Part shown: one piece after another, positions 34,969 to 43,880 of the stretch
Layout: every line of letters starts with the position of its first letter
Position numbering within the stretch: the first letter of the stretch is position 1
Source of the DNA: UBA9732 sp052170315
GTDB lineage: Bacteria; Spirochaetota; Spirochaetia; Sphaerochaetales; Sphaerochaetaceae
Direction of reading: 5' to 3'
Length of the DNA: 64,000 nucleotides
Assembly: GCA_052170315.1 (NCBI GenBank)
Contig: JBQNAT010000001.1
Coordinates: 124,001-188,000, forward strand
Notes under the pieces: model-generated
What the model saw: only the letters and a program-made list of their open reading frames with translations
Database searches by the model: none
What the model was told of the DNA's origin: nothing
Program-made: the position numbers and the translations under genes

Positions 34969-35994
34969 TTACTTCTTCGCGATATACTTTCTGATATCAA
35001 GCGCAACAGCGACAACAATGACAACACCCTGTACAATGTAGTTGTAGTACGGGTTAACGCCAAGGAACTGCAGAACAATCTTCAGAAGCTCAAATACAAG
35101 AACGCCTACCAGTATACCGGAAACAGTTCCTATACCACCGGTGGTTGAAACGCCTCCAATGGTACAGCCGGCTATGGCTTCAAGCTCATAGCCCATACCC
35201 ATGGAAGCCGAAGCTCCGCCGGACTTTGCCGCCAGCAGATATCCGGCTATGGCGTACATAAGACCTGCCGTGACATATATTTTCATAAGCGAATTTTTAG
35301 TATTGACACCTGAAACCTCTGCGGCTATCTCGTTTCCTCCTATTGCGTACATGTACTTGCCGTGGCAGGTCTTATTGTACAGAAACCAGAAGAAAACGCC
35401 AAAAGCCAGGGCAACAAACAGCAGATACGGCAGATAGAAACCGCGCGTGCTTCCGATTCTTCCGGTAATGAGTTTGATGTATGCAGGCTGGAAACCTCCT
35501 ATCGGCTGAGCATCTGTGAAGACAAGGCAGATACCGTAAATAATTGTCTGTGTGCCAAGTGTGGCAATGAATGGAGGTACTTTCATACGTGAAATTATGA
35601 AGCCGTTTATAATTCCTATGATTGCTCCGATTGCAAGGACAATCAGCAGGACAACCCACATGTTCATCTCCGGTATACCCTTGTAAAGCCTTCCGGTGTA
35701 GTCGCCCCTCTGTATAAGAACTCCTGCCACACAGGCCGCCAGACCTACCTGACGTCCGGCGGAAAGGTCAGTCCCTTTTGTAATAAGACAGCCGGAAACG
35801 CCAAGAGCAATGAGAAATCTTATGGCAGTATTGCCTATCAGGTTACCAAGGTTCCCCCAGCTGAAGAAATTGTCGGTGAAGATTCCAACAATGAAGCTGA
35901 CTATAACAAGCCCGATAACAATCGGATTTGCTTTTGCATATGCAAAAGCTTTCTTTGTGAAGCTGCTTCCGCTTTTAAGTTTTACGTCTCCCAC
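34969..35994 (-). CDS. mglC: Galactose/methylgalactoside ABC transporter permease
   Basis: Inner-membrane permease of 341 residues with eight to ten hydrophobic segments. The block NTAIRFLIALGVSGCLITKGTDLSAGRQVGLAA, and later GGNEIAAEVSGVNTKN with AIAGCTIGGVSTTGGIGTV, match MglC/RbsC-type permeases closely. The start is GTG, sharing its first G with the mglA stop TAG; the ribosome site GGAGG lies within the end of mglA. Third gene of mglBAC. Confidence 0.93.
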   Translation of the reverse strand: MGDVKLKSGSSFTKKAFAYAKANPIVIGLVIVSFIVGIFTDNFFSWGNLGNLIGNTAIRFLIALGVSGCLITKGTDLSAGRQVGLAACVAGVLIQRGDYTGRLYKGIPEMNMWVVLLIVLAIGAIIGIINGFIISRMKVPPFIATLGTQTIIYGICLVFTDAQPIGGFQPAYIKLITGRIGSTRGFYLPYLLFVALAFGVFFWFLYNKTCHGKYMYAIGGNEIAAEVSGVNTKNSLMKIYVTAGLMYAIAGYLLAAKSGGASASMGMGYELEAIAGCTIGGVSTTGGIGTVSGILVGVLVFELLKIVLQFLGVNPYYNYIVQGVVIVVAVALDIRKYIAKK

Positions 35995-37520
35995 TACATT
36001 ACCTCCTTGCTTTCGAACCGGGTCGCCAACGCCATTATATTCTCCTGTGTTGCTTCCTTACCGTCTATAAAGCCTGTACACCTGCCATCGCACATTACCA
36101 TGATTCTGTCGGACATTCCTATGAGTTCTCCCATCTCGCTGGATATCATGATTATGCTCTTTCCCTGCTTCGCCAAATCGGCGATTATGCAGTAGATTTC
36201 ATATTTCGCACCCACATCAATACCTCTTGTAGGTTCATCCAGAATCAAAATATCCGGGTCGTTTGCAAGCCAGCGACCAACAAGAACTTTCTGCTGATTG
36301 CCTCCTGAAAGGTTCTGGATAAGCGTCTTGCTTGAAGGGGTTTTTATGTTCATTTTTTTGACATTGTCCTTGACAAGTCCTTCTATCTTGTTGTCATCAA
36401 GATATATATTGAACTTAAGATAACGCTTCAGCGAAGCTACGGAAATGTTGTCCGCGACGGAAAGAACACCCATTATGCCGGAGCCTCTGCGGTCTTCCGT
36501 AAGCATCGCTATACCCTGCTCTATGGCATTCTTCGGACGGGTAACTTTTATCTCCCTGCCTTTGTATTTTATGGTACCGGCCGAATGGCTTCTGATTCCG
36601 AAAAGACCTTCCATAAGTTCGGTTCTCTGTGCCCCTACAAGGCCTCCCACTCCAAGAATCTCTCCCTTCTTAAGGTTAAAAGTTACATGGCGGAAACTTC
36701 TGGGATTGATAGAAGTAAAATCATTAACCTCAAAAATGACCTCGCCCGGCTTGTTTTCCCTGCAGGGATAAAGATTGGTAAGCTCGCGTCCGACCATCTT
36801 GGTGATTATCATATCCGTGGTCATTTCCTTTGAATTCCACGTACCTATGTAATGACCGTCCCGCATTATGGTGACTTCATCGCTTATCCTGAGAATCTCA
36901 TCCATCTTATGAGAAATATAGACAACAGCTACGCCTTCGGATTTAAGGTCTTCGACTATACGGAAAAGAGCGTCAACTTCGTTCTGCGTAAGGGAAGATG
37001 TGGGCTCATCCAAAATCAGGACGCGGCAGTTTGCAGAAACAGCCTTGGCTATCTCTACGCTCTGCATCTGCGAAACAGACAGGTTTCCCACCTTCTCTTT
37101 CGGGTCAAAATTCATCCTTACTCTTTTAAGGAGCCCGGCGGTATCCGAATACATCCTGTCATGGTCAATGTAAGGAATAAAACCAAGAGCCTTTTTCATG
37201 GGATATCGCCCAAGGAAAATGTTCTCTCCTATCGTACGCGCGGGAATTGGCTGAAGCTCCTGATGAACCATTGCAATCCCTTTTTTCAGAGCATCCATCG
37301 GGTCTGTTATGGTGACAGGCTCGCCGTCAAGGTATATTTGCCCTTCATCCATTTTATAGATACCGAACATGCACTTCATAAGCGTTGATTTTCCGGCTCC
37401 GTTCTCACCCATAAGGGCATGAACCTTTCCGGCTCTCAGCTGAAGCTGAACATGGTCAAGGGCTTTTACACCTGGGAACGACTTGCATACGCCCTTCATT
37501 TCCAGAAGAAATTCCGACAT
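35994..37520 (-). CDS. mglA: Galactose/methylgalactoside ABC transporter ATPase
   Basis: Double ATP-binding protein of about 508 residues. The N-half has Walker A GENGAGKST, signature LSVSQMQ and Walker B LILDEPTSS; the C-half has a degenerate Walker A (VGAQRTEL) but LSGGNQQK and LILDEPTRG, as in the MglA/RbsA family. The ATG at 37520 with GGAGG nine bases upstream is chosen over a TTG three codons earlier. It is separated from mglB by a strong hairpin. Confidence 0.94.
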   Translation of the reverse strand: MSEFLLEMKGVCKSFPGVKALDHVQLQLRAGKVHALMGENGAGKSTLMKCMFGIYKMDEGQIYLDGEPVTITDPMDALKKGIAMVHQELQPIPARTIGENIFLGRYPMKKALGFIPYIDHDRMYSDTAGLLKRVRMNFDPKEKVGNLSVSQMQSVEIAKAVSANCRVLILDEPTSSLTQNEVDALFRIVEDLKSEGVAVVYISHKMDEILRISDEVTIMRDGHYIGTWNSKEMTTDMIITKMVGRELTNLYPCRENKPGEVIFEVNDFTSINPRSFRHVTFNLKKGEILGVGGLVGAQRTELMEGLFGIRSHSAGTIKYKGREIKVTRPKNAIEQGIAMLTEDRRGSGIMGVLSVADNISVASLKRYLKFNIYLDDNKIEGLVKDNVKKMNIKTPSSKTLIQNLSGGNQQKVLVGRWLANDPDILILDEPTRGIDVGAKYEIYCIIADLAKQGKSIIMISSEMGELIGMSDRIMVMCDGRCTGFIDGKEATQENIMALATRFESKEVM

Positions 37521-37616
37521 TCTTTCCAACCTCCAATCTCCATTTAGCGTTTACCTTATGTATCCACACACCACGGCACGGAATAAATACGTTTGTTTGG
37601 ATGCGCAAGAAAAACA

Positions 37617-37654
37617 CAGCGGGACGGATGATATTTGGTTTCACCCGTCCGCTG
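37617..37654 (-). terminator. Attenuator hairpin between mglB and mglA
   Basis: CAGCGG-ACGG pairs with CCGT-CCCGCTG with one bulged base, followed on the minus strand by TGTTTTTCTT. Lying 27 nt after the mglB stop, it probably limits transcription into mglAC. Confidence 0.6.
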
Positions 37655-37680
37655 ATTATTTAAGACTTTAAATTGCGGTC

Positions 37681-38681
37681 TTACTTGACCATGACATAAT
37701 CTACCCAGTAGTAGTTCCTGATTGCATTGCCTTTGAGGACCTCAACCGCAACGTCAACTGCCGCATGAGACTGACCAATGTGGTCATTTAGAACTGTACC
37801 GGTCATTGTTCCGGCCTTTACCATCTGGACACATTCTTCAAGAGCGTCGACACCGACAAGGTAAATGTCCTTTCCGACCGTCCTTGCGGCTGCCTGAATG
37901 GCCGCGGCCGCGCCAAGCGCCATAGCATCATTGTTGCAGAATACGACCTCAACCCTGTTGCCAAACTTTGCCAGAGCGTTTGCGCAAAGTTCCTGACCCT
38001 TTGCCTGAGCCCAGTTGCCAACCTGGTCATCAAGACACTCTACCTTGTAGCCTGCGTCCACAAGATACTTAACGGAGAACTGCGTTCTGTACTGAGCATC
38101 AATGTTTTCAGGGTCGCCTTCAATCATGATATAGGAAATGACTCCATCGCCGTTGATATCGCCGTGATTCGGGAGTTCCGCAATGATTCTTCCCTGGAAT
38201 GAACCTGACTGTCTCGCGTCCGCGCCTACATAGCAGACCTTTTCGTTGTTAAGAATGCCTGCGTAGGCTTCATCAAGCGTGTTTCCTTTTGCATCGTATG
38301 CGAGAGGCTCGCGGTTGATGAGAATGAGAGGTATGCCAGCAGCGACAATCTTGTCAATTATGGCATCCGCCGATGAGGTCTGAACAAGGTTGAGAATAAT
38401 AACATCCATACCCTGTGTTATCATGTTGTCAACCTGGTTGGACTGCTCAGCCATATCGTTCTTTCCGTCATACATTGTGAGAGCATACTTGACAGTGTCT
38501 GTTTCCTGCGTTTTGAAATAAGCCTGAATCTCGTTTCTGTAGAGCGTCATGAAGTTGTCATCGTATGTATAGATACCTACACCAACTTTGTAAGTCTTAA
38601 CTGCAGACTCACCTGCCCCTGCGCGAATACTGCCGTAATTGCGACAAGGGCAACCAGAATGAAGATAATAATTTTCTTCAT
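37681..38681 (-). CDS. mglB: Galactose-binding protein MglB with a 1-nt frameshift in the signal peptide
   Basis: Periplasmic receptor of the Mgl system. An ATG at 38681, six bases after GGAGGAGG, encodes MKKIIIFILVALVAITAVFAQ, a good signal peptide. After CAG, a run of only four Gs (38616-38619) throws the frame off and translation would stop about 14 codons later. Adding one G restores GAGESAVKTYKVGVGIYTYD and joins the long frame that runs to 37681. The mature part has the calcium-loop DINGDGVIS of galactose-binding proteins and CNNDAMALGAAAAIQ. No ATG with a ribosome site lies in the long frame. A sequencing error in the G run, a true loss or slippage are all possible. About 333 residues if repaired. 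Confidence 0.88.
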
Positions 38682-38943
38682 TTTTTCCTCCTCCTTAAGT
38701 GTTTTCCGTTGTCCGGTTTTTTCGAACAATAAACTGATATTATTCTAGCCCATATATTTTACGAAATAAAGCAAAATGTTTTTAAATGGGAAACACTTTG
38801 GTCGCTAAATCTTTTAGTAAACGACACTATTATATGTAATGCCTAAATGTGTCATTTAAAGGTTTCATATTCTATTTCAGGCTTTATAAGAAAGCTGTTT
38901 TAATTTCCGAACAAGGCCGTATCAAAGCCGCGTATTGCCTTTA
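38682..38943. promoter_or_regulatory. mglB upstream region with possible operator
   Basis: Gene-free stretch upstream of minus-strand mglB. A TAGAAT -10 candidate sits at 38747-38742 with only a weak TTTATT at -35. Further up, GTCG-CTAAATCTTTTAG-TAAA-CGAC (38801-38825) is an inverted repeat around CTAAA/TTTAG. The neighbouring GGGAAACACT (38789-38798) also occurs, in the opposite orientation to its gene, in the leader of the carbohydrate ABC operon at 16319-16331. Elements are seen; roles are guesses. Confidence 0.35.
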
Positions 38944-38972
38944 TTGACATTAATGTAACATTTCCTTATCAT
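38944..38972 (+). promoter_or_regulatory. tRNA-Ala promoter
   Basis: Perfect TTGACA, 17 bases, TATCAT; the mature tRNA begins 12 bases after the -10, leaving a very short 5' leader. Confidence 0.8.
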
Positions 38973-38983
38973 CATAGGCGCTT

Positions 38984-39057
38984 GGGGCTGTAGCTCACCT
39001 GGCTAGAGCGACTGAATGGCATTCAGTAGGTAGTCGGTTCGATCCCGATCAGCTCCA
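38984..39057 (+). tRNA. tRNA-Ala, anticodon GGC
   Basis: A full 74-nt cloverleaf. Acceptor GGGGCTG pairs with CAGCTCC and includes the G3-U70 pair that specifies alanine. The D stem is GCTC/GAGC; the anticodon stem ACTGA/TCAGT encloses ATGGCAT, giving GGC, which reads GCC and GCU codons. T stem GTCGG/CCGAT with loop TTCGATC; the discriminator is A. CCA is not encoded. No intron. Confidence 0.97.
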
Positions 39058-39066
39058 AAACAGAAT

Positions 39067-39103
39067 CCGAACCTTATCCGATTGGAATGGGTTCGGTTTT
39101 TTT
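39067..39103 (+). terminator. Terminator after tRNA-Ala
   Basis: CCGAACC pairs with GGTTCGG around a 16-base loop and is followed by seven Ts. Confidence 0.85.
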
Positions 39104-39160
39104 ATTTCAGAAATTTCATAAAAACCAATGAATGGCGTCTCCCAACTCCCCTATAACAAA

Positions 39161-39302
39161 CAGTCTGACTGTTTGACATGGAACTTTTATTATAAATTTA
39201 TATAATATAATAACTTATATCTTTAACTATTAAAAACATGGCCTGTTTCCCACAGTTTAACAGTTTGACTGTTTGACAAATTTGTCGAACTGTCAAACTG
39301 TT
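39161..39302. repeat. GTTTGAC-rich region with a 44-nt palindrome
   Basis: The centre, 39259-39302, is exactly symmetric about 39280/39281: AACAGTTTGAC and GTCAAACTGTT as outer arms and GACAAATTTGTC as a perfect core, with two imperfect positions between. CAGTTTGACTGTTTGACA (39261-39278) is nearly repeated at 39161-39178. The stretch between is very AT-rich. It lies between the tRNA and the pyrophosphatase gene, 87 nt before the latter's promoter. It may be a multi-copy operator or an extruding cruciform. No coding content is seen in this ~360-nt gap. Confidence 0.7.
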
Positions 39303-39388
39303 TTTGAAACAACTCATAACATTATAAATTTCAATGTTATGCGCGATTTTTAAAACGCGGCTTCACCGACATTGCGTATTCATTAACC

Positions 39389-39417
39389 TTGCATAGACGC
39401 TCTGCGTGAATTAACAT
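39389..39417 (+). promoter_or_regulatory. Promoter of the pyrophosphatase gene, apparently leaderless
   Basis: TTGCAT, 17 bases, TAACAT, with the -10 ending six bases before the ATG at 39424. No ribosome site precedes the ATG. Confidence 0.5.
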
Positions 39418-39423
39418 TGGACT

Positions 39424-41022
39424 ATGAGCGAAATTTATATTACAGGACACCGGAACCCGGACATGGACAGTTTATGCGCCGCCTATGCCTACGCGGAGCT
39501 TAAAAATACAATAGACAGAGTGAACCATTATAAAGCCGTAAGGTGCGGACACCTTTCGGACAGCGTCATGGGGCAGTTCGCAATAACAGGAATACAGCCG
39601 CCCCCATACATGCCCGACATTAACCCGAAAGTGGGAGATGTTCTCAGAACGGATAAAATCAGGCTGGACTACAACTCTCCGGTCTATGACCTGATGAAAA
39701 TTTACCACGAAACCAAACCGTCCGCGCTCCCCATTTTCGACGGCGAAAAATTCTGCGGTCTTCTGAGCATAGACGACATTACAAGCTGGTTTCTCAAAGA
39801 CAACGTTGGGGAATACCCATACTATGACCTGACTCTGGAAAATATAGAAAAAGTAATTCCCTGCGGGGTAATAAAACGGGGAAAGCCGGAAAGATTCAGA
39901 GCGCCCATACTGTCCGGCGCCTCGCATGTGGCCGAACATCCAGATGCAATAGTAGTCATGCCGTACGGGAAAAAGTACGCGCAGCTTGCAATGGACTTCA
40001 AGGTTCCCGCAATGATATTCACTGACGTTAAGGGACAGATTACAGACTTGGATTTTTCTTCTTATGAAGGAAGTATTCTTATCTCCAAGCTTGAAACAAC
40101 CGAAGCGATAAGACGCCTTAGGATGGCCGCGCCGCTGTCAACGTTGCTTGACCAGCAGGGACCGATTTTGCAGATAACGGATTTGTTTGACGACGCAAAA
40201 GAGCAGCTTGTTTCATCCAGACTCAGAGGTCTTGCAGTCTTTGACGGCGAAAACTACGCGGGCTTTGTCACAAGAAGATGTTTTCTCAGAAAACCCAAGT
40301 TTCCCGTGATACTTGTGGACCACAACGAACCGGACCAGAGCATCAGGGGCATAGAATCCGCGGAGGTAAGGGAAATCATAGACCATCACAGGCTTGACGC
40401 CCCCAAAACGGAGCTGCCTATTTTCATAGACGCGGAGCCTCTGGGAAGCACCTGCACAATTGTCTATCAGCTTTTTGTAAGAAACAGCGTAGTACCTGAT
40501 TTGATAACCTCCAAAGTCCTGCTTGCGGGCATACTTGCAGACACAATCTCGCTGAGAAGTCCAACAACATCCGCAGTTGACGTTCTTGCGGTTGAAAAGC
40601 TTGCGCCGCTGAGCGGAGTGGCCGATTACAGGGAATTCGGAAAGAAAATGTTTGAAAATGTTGAAACTCTTATGCAGAGAGACCCCGAAAAAGTAATAAC
40701 ATCAGACTTCAAGACCTACAGGGAAGGTGGAATGGAGCTTGGAATCGGCCAGTGTGAAGTACCTACGCTAAGCGACATAAACGACTACTGCGACAGCTAC
40801 ATAAGCGCCCTGGATAAGCTAAAAACAACTGCCGGTCTGGACTGGGTACTTCTTATGATAACAGATGTTCTGAAAGGAAAGAGCGTACTTTTAAGCAGTA
40901 CCTGCAAGTTTGAAGCGAAGCTGCCCTACGAGAAAATCAAAACCCATGTGTTTAACATGAACGACGCGGTTTCACGAAAGAAACAGCTTCTGCCGGAACT
41001 TATCCACGTCCTTAACGGCTAA
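39424..41022 (+). CDS. ppaC: Family II manganese-dependent inorganic pyrophosphatase with CBS and DRTGG regulatory insert
   Basis: Hydrolyses pyrophosphate to phosphate. The DHH domain has GHRNPDMDS near residue 8, the metal ligands in LVDHNEPDQS and the DHH motif itself in IIDHHRLD; the C-terminal DHHA2 domain ends in SRKKQLLPELIHVL. Between about residues 68 and 300 the catalytic domain is interrupted by two CBS motifs (for example SALPIFDGEKFCGLLSIDDI) and a DRTGG-like domain, which in known enzymes bind AMP, ADP, ATP or diadenosine polyphosphates. 532 residues, the length of CBS-DRTGG enzymes and much longer than plain PpaC (~310). Confidence 0.93.
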   Translation: MSEIYITGHRNPDMDSLCAAYAYAELKNTIDRVNHYKAVRCGHLSDSVMGQFAITGIQPPPYMPDINPKVGDVLRTDKIRLDYNSPVYDLMKIYHETKPSALPIFDGEKFCGLLSIDDITSWFLKDNVGEYPYYDLTLENIEKVIPCGVIKRGKPERFRAPILSGASHVAEHPDAIVVMPYGKKYAQLAMDFKVPAMIFTDVKGQITDLDFSSYEGSILISKLETTEAIRRLRMAAPLSTLLDQQGPILQITDLFDDAKEQLVSSRLRGLAVFDGENYAGFVTRRCFLRKPKFPVILVDHNEPDQSIRGIESAEVREIIDHHRLDAPKTELPIFIDAEPLGSTCTIVYQLFVRNSVVPDLITSKVLLAGILADTISLRSPTTSAVDVLAVEKLAPLSGVADYREFGKKMFENVETLMQRDPEKVITSDFKTYREGGMELGIGQCEVPTLSDINDYCDSYISALDKLKTTAGLDWVLLMITDVLKGKSVLLSSTCKFEAKLPYEKIKTHVFNMNDAVSRKKQLLPELIHVLNG

Positions 41023-41039
41023 ACTCAAATTCGGAATTT

Positions 41040-42479
41040 TCAGTCTTCGGAATCTTTATCCATATAAAAGTAGCCGCCCTTTGCAAAAGCGCGCTTTCCG
41101 GCAAGCTTCACATAAAGGATGAAGGCTACAAGAACATAAGCCAGTGTTATTCCTATGAACGGCCACACTTTGCCTTTTGCAGGCCAGTTGACAAGCGCCA
41201 GTATCGGCAGGGCGAATACAAACATTACGCCGGTGGAATTTACATATTCCTGCGCGACGGGAGTCTCAAAGTCAGGGTCTACTACTCTCAGGAGAGACAG
41301 AGCCGTAGGAAGCGTTCCGTTTGCAGTACCGAATATCATAAGAAATCTCATGAAAGAGAAATCTTTGAAGAGCCTTGAGCAGAACAAAGGAGTAAGAAAG
41401 CATGTGATAAAAACACCAATAACGGTAAGAACCAGAATTGGTATCCAGTACTGCCTTATGGCTGCAACCTCAATGGCTCCAAGGCAGGCGGCAACGGTGA
41501 AGTCAACGGCTATACCGTCTATTCTGTTGCAGGTTTGATTGTCTATTACGTGCTGGGCATTAGCAGCAATCAAAATGCGCCTTACAAGGATTGCGCACAA
41601 AGAGCTGACAACAAAGTTTATGCCCCAAAGTCCAACAACGGCCTCCAGTACTTTGCCACCAATGAACGTTGCCACAAGCCATTCAAGACCGGCAAGGATA
41701 AGGAAGCTGAGAAGGTAGGTAAAAAGAATGAGCGCGATATGGAGCGTAAAGGTATCCATTGATTCGCTGGCTGTTGTCCGACGGCTTGTTACTATGCGCT
41801 CTTCGGGACGTTTGAAAAAACCGTTTCCAATCTTCCTGTTTCTGAGTTTTTCAACATAATCGGCGCTGAGCCAGCCTTTCCTTGCAGCGCGGTTTATCAA
41901 TACCACTCCGATTATTGAGCCTACAACAAATCCTATCGCAGCCATTGAAAGGCCAACGTCGCTTGCGTTTATAACATTGTAGGGAGCCCCCTCCCAGACC
42001 TTGGCCACGGACTCGGCCTGTCCCGGACCAAGTTCAAAGCCCAAACACAGGGCAAGGCCAAGGGAAACTGCGGGCCCCGGAAGGAATCTCTTCAGAAGAA
42101 GCGCCGCCGCAAGAAGACCAAGCGAGCACTGAAGACCGTATTCGGCAAGCAGAGCGGTAACGTTTGACCACAGCGCTCCTTTTCGATGGACTTTATCCTT
42201 TTTCGCGGGGATTCTCAACTGCATGGCAATGAAAGATATGTTCAGAAGATGGAACATCAGCTCTTCAAGAAAATTTGTTCCGGCCTGCAGATTCAGATAC
42301 CCTGAAACGTAATTATAGAAAAAAAAGAGAAAAAGTCCGCCTATCATCGGAGCCGGTATCAGGTACTTTCTTAGGAAACCGATTTTTGACCTGAGCGTAG
42401 AGCCCAGCAGCAAGGCGCATGAAATAATGCATAGATGTATAACAATTGTGAAGTCATGAGCACTGTGAATGTAATTCAT
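41040..42479 (-). CDS. GltS-like sodium:glutamate symporter family protein
   Basis: Membrane transporter of 479 residues with ten to twelve hydrophobic segments. Family-like blocks include LRKYLIPAPMIGGL, GFELGPGQAESVAKVWE and FGTANGTLPTALSLLRVVDP, close to the conserved GTTPTGLALLR region of GltS. A charged loop around residues 210-245 divides the two halves. Ribosome site AGGAAGG. Its ATG overlaps the stop of the acyltransferase gene by four bases. Substrate may be glutamate or another dicarboxylate; only the family is secure. Confidence 0.78.
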   Translation of the reverse strand: MNYIHSAHDFTIVIHLCIISCALLLGSTLRSKIGFLRKYLIPAPMIGGLFLFFFYNYVSGYLNLQAGTNFLEELMFHLLNISFIAMQLRIPAKKDKVHRKGALWSNVTALLAEYGLQCSLGLLAAALLLKRFLPGPAVSLGLALCLGFELGPGQAESVAKVWEGAPYNVINASDVGLSMAAIGFVVGSIIGVVLINRAARKGWLSADYVEKLRNRKIGNGFFKRPEERIVTSRRTTASESMDTFTLHIALILFTYLLSFLILAGLEWLVATFIGGKVLEAVVGLWGINFVVSSLCAILVRRILIAANAQHVIDNQTCNRIDGIAVDFTVAACLGAIEVAAIRQYWIPILVLTVIGVFITCFLTPLFCSRLFKDFSFMRFLMIFGTANGTLPTALSLLRVVDPDFETPVAQEYVNSTGVMFVFALPILALVNWPAKGKVWPFIGITLAYVLVAFILYVKLAGKRAFAKGGYFYMDKDSED

Positions 42480-43666
42480 ACTATATCCTTCCTGCTTTTC
42501 CTATTCACGTAGCTTATGTAGTACTCGTGGTATTTGAGTGAACTCGCTCCGGGAAGCAGGCGTATTCTGTAAAGAATATCACCTAAAAATAGCTCAATTG
42601 TCTGCTTTGCATTAAGAATAAGAGATGACACCTGATTAAGAGGCAACTGATACTGCCTGCCGCGGACTCCTTTACAGGTGACAATTATCACATCATCCTT
42701 AAGCTGGACTGTAATTTTCTTTGAAATGGTTTCAAGCCCGCCTTCGTTGTCCGCGTCTCCTTTCTGGAAAAGCACTCCGGGTTCCGGTTCCAAAACCGCG
42801 CGGTTTCCTATTTCAGAGGCCTCCCAGCTGTGCCACTGGCTAAGCCGCGTAAAGGGCGTATCCAAAGAGGTAAGGTTATCGCTGTCATCAAGAACGGTAA
42901 TGGTATTGCATTTTGAACATACAATCCGGTTACCGCCGGTCTTAAGTGTATCAACGGCATTGCATTTGGGACACATATACAGAAGTCTCTGCAAGCCTTC
43001 CGCCCTTTTCGGGCTTCTGAAACTGTAGCGAACAGTCTGCTTCCATTCGTCATTGGAAAATTGGAGGTACTTTTTTATTGTATCCTGAAGTAGAATAATA
43101 TCCATATCGGCTATCTGCTCAGGCGTAAGCTGATATTTGACGTTTATAACAACACTGCCCTGCCGCTTAAAGTCAGCCCATCTGGGCTGATGGGCAAAAC
43201 CGCCTTCGATATGGATGAAAAGCACTTTTTGCCTGTACAGCTTAAGAAGTTTTGCCATAGGGCTGTAATTCACGGGCATCATTTCGCCGTCCCATGTACG
43301 TGTGCCTTCAGGGAAAAGCCCTACGTTGTCTCCGTTTTTAAGAGCCCTCTGGACGCTGCGCACCATGGAAACGTCGCTTCTGCCCTGCTGCTTCGGTATT
43401 GCGGTACACCAGTCGCCTATTACTTTGTGAAGGAATCTTGTTTTGAAAAGATAGGCTCCGGCCACCCACCTGATATGCCTTGGCATTACTGCGGATATCA
43501 TTATCGGGTCAAGAACGCCAACATGGTTTGAAAGTATAAGATAGGGACCGCCATCCTTCAAGTCAGCTCCGCATTCATTATTAAGCCTTATCTTACCGTG
43601 CGCGGACAGTATCTTGCCATAGGTCAAACGTGCGATTTTGATGAGTGTCGGCATTCTGCTGGCCAT
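42476..43666 (-). CDS. PlsC-type acyltransferase with C-terminal zinc ribbon and extra domain
   Basis: 1-acyl-glycerol-3-phosphate acyltransferase domain in residues ~35-215: NHVGVLD (His48, Asp53) and FPEGTRTW (118-125). Unusually the protein continues with CPKC (Cys232/235) and CSKC (Cys250/253), a zinc ribbon, and a ~130-residue beta-rich domain (ITVQLKDDVIIVTCKG to KYHEYYIS) that resembles no enzyme I can name. 396 residues against ~240 for simple PlsC. The ribosome site GGGGACAG precedes the ATG. Coupled to the GltS-like gene by overlap. It may acylate lysophosphatidate or another lipid precursor at the membrane. Confidence 0.82.
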   Translation of the reverse strand: MASRMPTLIKIARLTYGKILSAHGKIRLNNECGADLKDGGPYLILSNHVGVLDPIMISAVMPRHIRWVAGAYLFKTRFLHKVIGDWCTAIPKQQGRSDVSMVRSVQRALKNGDNVGLFPEGTRTWDGEMMPVNYSPMAKLLKLYRQKVLFIHIEGGFAHQPRWADFKRQGSVVINVKYQLTPEQIADMDIILLQDTIKKYLQFSNDEWKQTVRYSFRSPKRAEGLQRLLYMCPKCNAVDTLKTGGNRIVCSKCNTITVLDDSDNLTSLDTPFTRLSQWHSWEASEIGNRAVLEPEPGVLFQKGDADNEGGLETISKKITVQLKDDVIIVTCKGVRGRQYQLPLNQVSSLILNAKQTIELFLGDILYRIRLLPGASSLKYHEYYISYVNRKSRKDIV

Positions 43667-43880
43667 AATCTGTCCCCTGAAACATTTTTTAAGAGGTTTT
43701 GTCTTACTGAGAAAAACAATAAAACAGCAGACCTGTTTAAAATGTTTTACACAGAAATTACCTCTTTGTCATTTTCCCACATTATTCAATAAAAAAAAAG
43801 ATAAAGCTTGCGTTTTTCTCAACTTAGCCGTTTGCTTTACATTTTCAGAAGAAAGCCTTAATTTTTAAACAGGAGAACCC

